A DNA stretch of 64,000 bases. It comes from Parelaphostrongylus tenuis (taxonomy: Eukaryota > Nematoda > Chromadorea > Rhabditida > Metastrongylidae). The position numbers and the translations under genes are program-made. Under the pieces are notes generated by a model. It worked only from the letters and a program-made list of their open reading frames with translations, searched no databases and had not been told where the DNA came from. Below are positions 43,801 to 52,763 of this stretch, in pieces (position 1 is the first letter of the stretch; every line of letters starts with the position of its first letter). The stretch is taken from NCBI GenBank assembly GCA_019055375.1, contig JAHQIW010007281.1:1-64000 (forward strand), in the 5' to 3' direction.

Positions 43801-44893
43801 GGTCAAGAGCTGCAATTAACTAACTGATGATAGCATAAGAAGCAGCCGCTGATTTTCTTTAAGGAAGAGCTTCCATTTCAACGACCCCTAAGAAAACCCA
43901 ATGAACCATCTTGATTATACTAAGGTCCTCATAACACAGACTAAGAAACTTTCTGTTGACATTCTGTATTTGTAAGCAGTTGATTCACAAAGAGGGGGGA
44001 AGCTTTTCGCGCCCCAATTGAGCGGAAGCCATCAGGCAAGTTTGACGCGCGTTATGTAACAGTAAATATTTCATCATAACCGATTGAGTCATTCGGTGCT
44101 AAAGTTATAAATAGTGCTAATGCTAATAATACTCTGTCAAATACATGAACGACATCGCCTTTATCATTTACTTTGTCTCTGATAAATATGTCAAATGACT
44201 TTTTTTCTAACATATACGCAAATTTTCAATTGAAAGTTCTACTTAAGAGATCTTCTTACTTGCCTATGTTAGCATTCCATCTATCATCCTTGAGGATGGA
44301 TATTACGCAATAACACTTTGAACTTTTCAGCACACTTTTTCTTAATTTCTTGGCCTTTTCCCCAAATATTTCGCTGCTCCAAAAGCAGTGTGGAACTGTA
44401 TGAAGGGTTATTGTCAACTTTTTACACAAAACACGCCCAAAACTATTCAAAACAGACTAGTATAACCGTTTATTGTCCTAGTCTGAAGATTGGTTTTGGC
44501 TAAGCAAAGAAATTCTTCTGATTTATATCCTGTGCATTAATTTATCTGGTAGCCTGGGCTTAAGTGTTACTCAACGCAGATCAACGCGAAATTATTCCCT
44601 CACTCCCATCACTCTCTGGCAATCTGTAACAGACGCTCCAGAGTGGCTCTTTCTTGATTCCGAAGGAATATACTCAACCAGTATTCTACAAGATTTGTGT
44701 GAAAGACCTTTTCTCAATCAAGCGGTCTTATCGTTTGGACTAAGATTTGGTAACTTACCGTAGCAAATATGAGAATTACGAAAACGAATCTCACAATACA
44801 GCAGACGATTAGCGCTGAAATTGTCCATGCTATTGGAGGAATTGAGAGAACAAATCGTTTCACTGAACGGACGGCGATACTGCCTTGGGATTT
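40662..44893 (-). CDS. unidentified multipass membrane protein with Cys-rich domain (partial, five exons)
   Basis: Five minus-strand exons join in consistent phase: 44893-44759, 44395-44260, 43779-43479, 41158-41053, 40801-40662 (818 nt, 273 codons with the split first codon). The first three encode about 190 residues rich in Cys with possible N-glycosylation sites (LNSSNS, DNFSAN), for example LLYCEIRFRNSHICYVPHCF, SKCYCVISILKDDRWNANIG, MPLTICETKGFASVKLARGC. The last two encode membrane segments LLWFILIQMGSIFITFHVLV and FSANLVILVTSIVLLTYIS, then ERVAVCTAVIA starting a third. Order suggests an extracellular Cys-rich domain followed by at least three membrane spans. Family not recognised. Start and end lie outside these exons: candidate 5' exons near 45100-45251 and 45700-45912, and a candidate tail at 37894-38366. 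The long intron 41159-43478 holds an RTE relic and a hammerhead element. Confidence 0.7.
41053..41158 (-). CDS. membrane protein exon (TM span 1)
   Basis: Acceptor CTCCAAATACAG, donor AACA then GTAAGT. Encodes TFRSYDTTLEY and LLWFILIQMGSIFITFHVLV. Confidence 0.75.
41600..42110 (+). pseudogene. RTE-like LINE relic
   Basis: Frame-shifting remnant: DLYDSTVRPALRYAAETWAD (family [17 protein letters not shown]), LERCLSELSRHSHLAGLHIS, DLRKQSHFLEAEGYKLTAKL, RWVD. More diverged than the other copies and possibly a separate RTE subfamily. Confidence 0.7.
42768..43090 (+). repeat. compact hammerhead element, class A, same-strand pair
   Basis: Two plus-strand hammerhead-like motifs start 190 nt apart (42768 and 42958). 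The body between has GGCGATCGAGTGTACAACGT, CCCGTTCGGTGATTTGATCA and TAAACGTCCC, matching the class A body at 35600-35680. Downstream is CAGACCACATGCATGGCTTG, shared with other copies. The segment after the second motif (TATAAGTGTAACACATGTAT) is locally duplicated. Confidence 0.68.
42958..43000 (+). ncRNA. hammerhead, class A, with one core change
   Basis: Stem I GUGCAA/UUGCAC perfect, CUGACGA intact, stem II GGC/GGC-type with GAAA-like loop, then GUAA instead of GAAA; stem III C-ACAUGU-type; GUA triplet. The upstream motif at 42768 has UUGACGA and GGAA. Confidence 0.6.
43479..43779 (-). CDS. membrane protein exon (extracellular Cys-rich part)
   Basis: Acceptor GAAAGCTTTAG, donor CTCTCT then GTGAGTG; 301 nt. 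Encodes NRLDITRIVLMNYLIDQIDK, VGYCLVDKSQSIRIMSNIV and VPMPLTICETKGFASVKLAR-GC. A putative 24 nt internal intron was rejected as too short; the frame is open across it. Confidence 0.75.
44260..44395 (-). CDS. membrane protein exon (extracellular part)
   Basis: Acceptor CTTCATACAG, donor GGCAA then GTAAGAAG; 136 nt. The frame chosen (PHCFWSSEIFGEKAKKLRKS) is the only one open to the donor and in phase with both neighbours. Confidence 0.68.
44759..44893 (-). CDS. membrane protein exon (first exon recognised)
   Basis: Acceptor CATTTTCTAG, donor CTACG then GTAAGTTA; 135 nt. Frame by phase: PRQYRRPFSETICSLNSSNS, MDNFSANRLLYCEIRFRNSH. An alternative hydrophobic frame (WTISALIVCCIVRFVFVIL) is open too but is out of phase with the next exon. 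Confidence 0.62.
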
Positions 44894-45099
44894 CTAGAAA
44901 ATGATTAAAAAATGAATTGCAGGAAATTCTGTTCATAAGAATCCCAGCGTACATTTGAGTTGACGTTTACGTGAGTATGGATAATTAGATGTGAAATGAA
45001 AACAGAGACTTTCATGAGTATAGAGATTGAATCGGAGCCAGTTTTTCTCATTGGACAACCTAGGTGGCTTATTTAAACGTTATCCAGGGAAATCTGTAT

Positions 45100-45251
45100 T
45101 TTCTCGCGCTGACGTGATCGATGGAGATAACTGCAGGAATCGTTGCTATCAAATGAATAACCAAAAATGACTGTCGTCTTAGGAAACTGCGAACTTTAAG
45201 ACAACAACTTCTGCTCCGACTCACAAAAGTCGTTGAGCGCCACTCCAGCAC
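45100..45251 (-). CDS. possible 5' exon of the membrane protein (signal anchor)
   Basis: Open minus-strand frame with RSFLRRQSFLVIHLIATIPA then VISIDHVSARKYRFPW, which looks like a signal anchor, starting at an ATG at 45249-45251. No donor in phase with 44893 was found, so membership in this gene is unproven. Confidence 0.3.
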
Positions 45252-45659
45252 GGCTGTCTCGGGTGTTCAAGGAAACCTTCTATTACAATTAAAACGTTGA
45301 CAAGGGAAGACAGTGAAGCCTCATTGGAGCTAAATCTACATATAAGGTTGATCATTAAGCATTAATAACGATGTCATGGCGCTGAAATGTACGAAGGATT
45401 TCATAGGGGCTCGAATGACATGTAAAGACGGGCCGTCCATGTGTTCAAGTGGAACAAATTGTTAGTCAGGTGTTAGAACCTGTTGACCACGACTCTGCTA
45501 AAAATATGTCTTTGCTAAATCCATTTTCAGATCTGACATTGACTTTCTGCTGCATCATCAGCACGAGGAGTTATTCCTTACAAAAAACAGTATGTCTACT
45601 AGACTAGTCTTATAATGAACCAATGCTATAATGAGAAATTGAAATCGTTTGACCCTCAG

Positions 45660-45912
45660 TTAGTAATTGATGCGATGCCATTACCCAATTTCAATTTTTC
45701 GAGTTTTTCTCTGCTGCTAACCTTAGACAACTCGTTTGCATCCAGTCGTTGTGATTCGCTCGTGACGTGTGTTCTCGACCGAGTTGAAACCGTTGGAGTC
45801 TCATCTGTGACGAATACAAATATCATCTGTGGCATTTGCATTAGTTTGTTCAAAGGACGAAAAAAAAGCTTCCGCTGTTGATGAATTTCTAAAGTGTGCG
45901 CAGTGTATTCAC
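45660..45912 (-). CDS. possible exon, Ser/Thr-rich, unidentified gene
   Basis: Acceptor TATTCGTCACAG precedes DETPTVSTRSRTHVTSESQR, LDANELSKVSSREKLEKLKL and a stop near 45657. A donor (AAG then GTTAGC) within it would make it internal. It could be the last exon of an unseen upstream gene or a cytoplasmic N-terminal exon. Confidence 0.35.
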
Positions 45913-45949
45913 TTTCGACAAGAATCGTTAGGATGACTGTATGCATACT

Positions 45950-46744
45950 TGATTATCCCTTTGGATACGACAGAGCCACGTTATTAGTCCTGCCAAAAAG
46001 CGGCGCGCAGCGGCGAGCAGTCCGTTGTGCCGAGTCGTTAGTGATGCCTAGCAGCAGGAAGAAGGTTACTGGTTCGATCTTTTTTCATGACGCTGCACAG
46101 TGAGCCTTCTAATGCTATTTTCTTATTTCAGCTCAACATACACTATTCCACTAACACTATATCTCTTATCGTAACACCGTATCACGAGCGACTTATCAAA
46201 TAATTTATCATCCATCATTCATTCGACAGTCTGCAACTAATATCGAAGTTTATAACAGCACTACGTGTTGCATAAGAAATGAGCGTGGTGCGCAATGTGC
46301 TGCTCTGCATTGCCGCACATTGTAGTAATATGTTTTCGTACTCAATTTATAACATTGTCGAAGGAAATGCGAGAAAAGTTGAATGTGCGTTGTTATTTCA
46401 TGGATTTACATTCGTATCAAAAGTAGCGAAATGTTGTAAAACTAAGAGTTTTTTCGCCATATTAATTCCGACTACGAAAGAACCTTCAATACCATAATCG
46501 AAGCCAAAAAAGCGATGTGAAGTCATAGGAGAAGATCAAATCAACACCATTCTTCCTGATGGTCGCCATCACTAACCACTAGGCACTACGGACTGCTTTC
46601 CGTCTTTTGCGGCGGAGGTAGGGTAAGTGACGTGGGTCTATCGCGCCCAAAAGGTGGATAAATGATCTGCAATAGCCTAACGGTGTGTCAACCTAATTTT
46701 GTATCGGCAGACCTAGTACAGATTTGAGGGTCTTGCAAAGTAAA
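45950..46744. other. no gene recognised
   Basis: Small ORFs only. A weak tRNA-like unit (GAGTCGTTAGTGATGCC and ACTGGTTCGATC) lies near 46030-46085. Confidence 0.4.
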
Positions 46745-46830
46745 CGATTTGATCAATCCGGTGCGGGATCGAACCACGGTTCGACCTACTGGTCGAGCAC
46801 GTCTTGCAATCTCAAGGATCTTCAGGCGGG
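46745..46830 (-). repeat. tRNA-like sequence
   Basis: Minus strand, with a B-box-like GTGGTTCGATCCCGCACC. Probably a SINE head facing the plus-strand SINE at 46975. Confidence 0.5.
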
Positions 46831-46974
46831 GCATTCTGTGAAGTGTTTGCTATTGATTGTCGAAGAAAAATGGAAGGCTTGAGGAATCAACCCCGCGCCG
46901 AGCATCATTTGTCACTCGGGCACCGACATACCTAATAATAATATGTATATATATTTATTTATTTATTTGCAGTG

Positions 46975-47275
46975 AAGAGAGCATATGGCGCAGTCGTTAG
47001 AGGTACTCTGCGTCGCACACGAGGTCAATGGTTCGATCTCGCGCTCATGGCTCACCAAGCCATCCATCTCTTCGGGGTCGGTAAACTGGTACCAGGCAGG
47101 TCACAGACTTGTCTGGGAGGATAAGCAGTACTGACTCGGTTCAGCGTGAGGCCACCGGGAGTCATTGTAAAGGCCAAATATGCATTCAATCACCTCAAAC
47201 GAAGTTAGAAAAATTGAAGTCGATTGCGTGACGCATCCCTCAGGGATTGATCAACGCCAAGAGCTTTATCCTTCA
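46975..47275 (+). repeat. tRNA-derived SINE (best copy)
   Basis: Head CATATGGCGCAGTCGTTAGA and AATGGTTCGATCTCGCGCTC, then GGCTCACCAAGCCATCC, CTTCGGGGTCGGTAAACTGG, GAGGCCACCGGGAGTCATTG, AAAGGCCAAATATGCATTCA, TGAAGTCGATTGCGTGACGC, CTCAGGGATTGATCAACGCC. About 300 bp; a Pol III promoter is implied by the A- and B-box analogues. Confidence 0.82.
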
Positions 47276-48207
47276 TTTTCTTTATATGCAGTGCAGATAT
47301 GAATATAGATATATAATGAAACTACATTAGAAACGTCGATAAGCTTCACCCAAGTCTCTTCTTCGTTGCTTTTTCTCACTTCTTTTGCTGCTTTTTGAGG
47401 ACTTGTTACTTCCTGTCTTTTCTCGTTTGTCTGATTGGCTGCTCTTTTTACTCCTACGAATCCTTTCAGTCCAAGCTTTTCTTCTGCTTGCATGGCTCTT
47501 TTCCCTCTTCGTTCTTCTTATTTTTAAATTTCTAAAAGCGGTTAATACTCTGGTGCTTACTGTCGAGCCTCAAAATTCGTAAACAATGTGAACCAACCGC
47601 TTCATTTGGTTGTTTGGAAAGTAAAGAAAACCTCTGCATTGCTCAAAAAATAAGTCAGTGTTCTTGATTTGATAAGGATCCGAATGACTTATATCACTCG
47701 GTCGCATTACTGATACTCGTATCAAGTGGCACTCTTCACCCATGTAGTACCGAAACCGCTGGTTTTATCGATTCTGGAAGACTGTAAAGAACAAAACATA
47801 AATCCTATATTATTTGATAATCATCAATTCCGCATCTGCTCAAAAGCAAGGTGCTAATTGGTTACAATAAGATCCCAGTATAGTTTCAGTTTTGATTAAA
47901 TACATTCCGGATTGTAAGAATACTATAGCGTCCGTACTCCATTGAAGTCTTTTAAGGATTCAGTCGATTGGTCCCTATTCTGCTCTGAAATTTCTTTTTA
48001 CCTTTATTTTTTCCTGGAAACTGAGCGAAAGAATTATAATCTCAGAGAAGCCAGTGGGCCCCACGTTTTTTCTGAATTAAAATGTGAACAAAAATTTCCG
48101 CACAAAGATATCGCCATTTCACCCGCGCGCTCTAATTGACGTTTGCAATGTGTTATATCAATAATGTACTTTTGACTCTCAAATCTCATCAACTACGTCT
48201 GAAGAAG

Positions 48208-48208
<1 letters not shown>
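47276..48208. other. no confident gene; one lysine-rich ORF
   Basis: A minus-strand ORF at 47300-47500 (GLKGFVGVKRAANQTNEKRQ, KEVRKSNEEETWVKLIDVS) looks protein-like in composition but has no convincing acceptor and no recognised homologue. Confidence 0.3.

Positions 48209-48246
<38 letters not shown>
48209..48246. repeat. (TA)n microsatellite
   Basis: An uninterrupted TA run of about 18 units. Confidence 0.95.
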
Positions 48247-48250
<4 letters not shown>

Positions 48251-48334
48251 TTAAGTAGTTACTCTTCAGATACTGTGCAGTTGCCGAAACTAGTAAGTCC
48301 ACTGTTTGAACCTCTAAATAGATGTGGTTAAAGA

Positions 48335-48555
48335 CAGAGAACGCGTGCGGCGCAGTGGCTGGAGGTGCCCTGCGACATAGGTGGTCGATGGTTTGATCCT
48401 GGGCTTGAGAGGATAGCAGTACTGACTTGATGCATCAGAAAGCCACCGCGAGTCATTGTAAATAAATGCATTAAATCACCTTGAACGATAGTTGCCGATG
48501 TCGAATGCATGCATGGCACAACTCTCAACTCTCAGCGTTGATCATACCACGAGCT
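48335..48555 (+). repeat. tRNA-derived SINE, internally deleted
   Basis: CGTGCGGCGCAGTGGCTGGA and GATGGTTTGATCCTGGGCTT head, then a jump to AAGCCACCGCGAGTCATTGT, AAATGCATTAAATCACCTTG, TCGAATGCATGCATGGCACA. The CACCAAGCC-to-cggtaaa segment is missing relative to 46975. Confidence 0.75.
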
Positions 48556-49266
48556 TTTCATCCTTCTAATGGCACTCAATATATGAGAATTACTGGAATC
48601 CATAATTTTTTCGTTTTATTCGCGACTCTTTTGAATGATCGTAAAGTGCAGCAGCTTGAAATAACGAAAAGAAAATGCAGGCGTATAGTTTATTAGAATT
48701 ATGCGCGCATTTTGTGAACTATTTTATGCTACACACAAAAGCTCTGAAAAGAGAGAGTGACGGTGAGTGAAAACAGAGAAGGAAAGGGGCGAAAAAAAAG
48801 GAAACAACGATACAAAAGATTATTCATGCAGATTTGGAAAGACAGGAGCCTACGGACTAGAGCGATTTGAAGCTGGAGTAAAGAGATCACGGTCTGCAAG
48901 TACAGACAGGTAACCAGTGAAATTGAAATTGGCAACATGTAATGAATACTTCACTAGTTCAGCGACTGCTGATTTAATACGCGTAAAGTACTGAACGTTT
49001 TCTTCAAAAGAATGTGAACAGCTTGCGATCTACAATTATATTAAGCTGATTAGCAGCTAGAAAAACTCTAACAACAAGTAAAGAGATCAACAAAGCTTAC
49101 GACATAGAAGAGAAATATTTGAGAACAAACATGTACAGCAGTAACGATCAAATCGCTTAAGGTTCACAGTTATCAAGGAATCATGATAGCCAGAAGAAAG
49201 TACCCTTTTAACTAAGCACAGTAAATCAGCAAAAGCTTGAAGTCGAAAGCCATCTACATTCAATGA

Positions 49267-49359
49267 CTAAATTCCCGATTTCAGGGCTCCGTTTGCGCAC
49301 GCCTTCACTTTCATTTGACCAGCCAGAAGCGGATTTATAGCGTACAACCAGTCGTACAT
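49267..49359 (-). CDS. unc-104: unc-104 terminal exon
   Basis: Acceptor [29 protein letters not shown] then [10 protein letters not shown] and TAG. The first 16 residues complete the PH domain. ATGAAA followed by GTGAAG resembles a donor, so an alternative tail further downstream (an AATAAA lies on the minus strand at 48694-48689) is possible. Confidence 0.85.
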   Translation of the reverse strand: MYDWLYAINPLLAGQMKVKACANGALKSGI

Positions 49360-52300
49360 CTAGAATATATATTATGTAACTGTTCTATATAGCTTATATA
49401 TAGGTTGAATTTGAATTTTAACTTTCAGGTTGACTTCCATTCACACATGAGGGAGGAAAATACATCGACCAACATGAATTACGATTCACCTGTATTCTAA
49501 TTGTATTAGGTCATGCCATAGGTTTGACATCAGAGCAATAGGCAAGAAATTTCATCAACCAGAAGTAAATAAAATTGACTTGTTTCAGTATCGTTCGATT
49601 GTAGATTTTTTGCAAACATTTTGGTATACAACTTGCCTATGCTTGCTTCAAAATGGATTTATAGTGAAAACAAATTCGCTTGCTACTCATACACGAATGG
49701 CGCGTAAGGAAAATTGCTAGTGAAGCGGCGCTGGGCACTAATGGAGCTTGAGGCGTTCATACGGCTACAGAAAGGACGGCTGGGAAGTAATTCGCGAAGT
49801 TCGAAGCAGGTGAGAATAGCCTGGAGGATCAGTCGCGCTCTGGCCATCAATAGAAAGCTCGATTGATCTAGCGCGCCTCTTCACTGGCATTTTCCCCTAC
49901 GCACCACTCGTACATGAGTAGCAGGCGAATTTGTTCCCAAGACAGCTCCATCTTAAGCAAATATGGGCAAGTTCTACAGAAAAATGTCCGAAAGAGAATG
50001 CGCAATTAAACGATGTCGAAATCATGCAATTTTTACCACTTACGGTTATTAAATTAGTGCTTATTGCTAAAATGTCAAAACTTATGAAATGATGTTATAT
50101 CTCACGACGATATTTTATGTATCTTTGGCATTTACTCGATGGCTCAAATCATAACAGATCATACCAAAGATTCATACTCCCAAAAACTATTTACCAGATA
50201 TACAAGAATTATTTTTGTGCGGGTTCTACTGATTAAGATACAGAGAGTGTTGTCAGTGAGCAAGGTATAAGGATGTCACTTGGATATTTGGAAGACCCGT
50301 CTCCACGTGTTGTGCGAAACTCAGCACATGAAAATGTGTTTTCTTAGCTGTTTTGCTTCCTAGAGTCCCAAAGTGATCCTAGCTGTGGCTACCTTAGCTC
50401 ATCACCACATCAGAGCAGTGGTCAGTCGTTGTGAATCAGAAAGACATTACCACCTTGCGACTAGTAGCTACTTAGCAATTATTCCTGATACGCTTTGCTC
50501 TTAGTTGAGCTTTCCTTATGAAAACGTCGGACTCCTTCTTAACGTGGTGGCCTTCCTGGGGGTTAAATCTTCCGCTGTGCTTCGCAGTCCGGCACCCAGG
50601 AAAATCACCCAGCCACAATGAGGCAGTAAACCGTTTGGAAGGATAAGGATGCTGAGGGCATCATATGTGAGGAGGCCTGCGGCTTTTTCATTGATAGAGT
50701 AGTACAAACAAACACTATTGGTGATGATAATCGACTCTCAGATGAGTCACTTCGGGTGTCAAAAAGTTGATTTCAATCGAAAGCGAGTGTCACGAAGAAA
50801 ACAAAGCGTCTGCGTAACAGCTACATAAATTATGTATAGCGTAAGGTTATTCCAGTGAAGTTCCAAATCATTAACAACCAACCCCTCTTGATATGACTAT
50901 TTAGAACATATTTTTCTCGATTACATGCTGTACAATTAAAATCGAAGTGACTGCGTGTGCACTAGAACAGTATCTCTGCTCGTTCCGTTCAACACACGAG
51001 ATCTAATCGATATGCTTCTCTCGTTATGAGATGCGAAAAAACGTTATATGTTCTTTATGATCCACTCCATTCCTTGTTTTTCTGTTTGGGCAACGATCGA
51101 TACTAGTGGGTGGCCTGCTGTTCTCCTTAGCGGCTGTGTAGACCCAGGATAACTTATTGGAATCTTCCAGAGCAGAAATGGGCCATTTTGCCAAAGGAAG
51201 TCTAAATGTCTCCCATGTACTTCTCGGCCGTTCAATCAGAGGCAATTTTTACAACATCCGAAATCACATATTCACCTATTCCAGCACTTCTAATATTCTA
51301 TTCGCTTCTTCGCATCATCCACGAAGGTCATCGATTCGCACGTGTGTTTGTTTCATTATTTGAAAAAGCCTGTCCGTCCAACGAGTGTCGTTAAAACGAG
51401 TTACGTGTCCTGCTCATCTGATATTCCATAGCTTGGCGTATGAATAAAAAATTTGGCTTTTATTGTTAACGCAAGTCAGAATTTCAAATTTGTTCAGTAA
51501 AGACGCGTTAACTGTGTAAAGCTTCTATGATTGCCTCTGTTCCGTTTAATATAAGATCTTCTTCAGATCTATGAAAGTAAAAGAAAACAGTCCGCCGTAC
51601 TCTTATAGAACTTCGATGAAGCCCTGTTATGGGGGATGTTCGATCTTTCTCATGATGATCTGAATGCTCGTCAAGTAGACCTCTCATAGAATCTTCAGAG
51701 AGACATGCTATTGGCTGCCTAGTTCTTCACCAAAGATAGTCACCAACCTTTGTGAATTGAAGCAAGTTTTACGACACAATTCTCCACTAAGTTCCTAACA
51801 CCGGACAACAAAGGCTTGGTTAATCTAGGTGGAGTGGAACCAGGCATTTGCGCCTCTCTACCGTGAGAGCTCCACCACTGCGCTAACCACGCCCGTTTTC
51901 AAACATTGTGCAACTAATCAAATATAACTCCACTGCACACAAGAATCACATATTTCTAGCAAGAAAAAAAAACAGACAAACCTCATCACCAGACATGATT
52001 TGCATTAGAAAAGCGCGATGATTCGTGCATACCGAGAATGTGTTTGGCACTTTGAGCATCGCCTGTTGGTCTTCAGAATATTCAATACGGGCATTGGCAA
52101 GATTAATGATACCACGAATCACCTAAATTATTAACAGAATCTTTCAATGTATTGAAGTTGATATCATCACAGCTATCCTAAAAGGTGCTCAACTAAGCTC
52201 AATTTCAGACTTCGTAAATGCAATAACAAAATGGAGCACTTTCGTACTTTGTACCAGAAATTTGGAAGAGTAAGAACGTGGGAGTGTAAGAAAAAGTAGG

Positions 52301-52732
52301 GATAATGTAACTAGAAGTGATGGGATAGAAGCATACTTAGTGATCAGAGTACATCGAACCCACGATTACCCTTACCGGGTGTGTACATGTGTTATCCACT
52401 ACACCATCGATGGCTTCGCTCTGCTTTTCGTCACCCGCGATTTAACCTATCTGGTGGCTGTCAGCAATCACCCGTCACCGCGATGGACACCTAATTTAAC
52501 TAATTCTTCAAGGACCACACGATACGTTTCGTAGCAAGCCGCTGTTCCAGATCTCACTCGGGTGTTGTGATGGCGGCGTCGCATCTCGTGGGAAAGCAAG
52601 CAGGCAGCTAGACAAGCTGCACAGAGAAGCAGATGCCGTCCGCCTGAGTACCGCGCAGGCGATCGCTGCACGCCGCTTGCCTCATCAATGCTGCTTCTTC
52701 AAAAGGTTAAGGTAAAGTTTGCGCCCCACCCG

Positions 52733-52763
<31 letters not shown>

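Noticed and set aside
44759..44893. Hydrophobic frame suggesting a membrane span
   Set aside because: Out of phase with the next exon; the Cys-containing frame joins cleanly.
47266..47493. Lys/Glu-rich minus-strand ORF as an exon
   Set aside because: Protein-like composition but no good acceptor; it also overlaps the end of a SINE.
48209..48246. TA run as an origin or regulatory site
   Set aside because: A plain microsatellite; nothing else supports a function.
51828..51896. Functional tRNA gene on the minus strand
   Set aside because: A hairpin and both boxes are visible, but the cloverleaf is imperfect and similar heads belong to repeats here.
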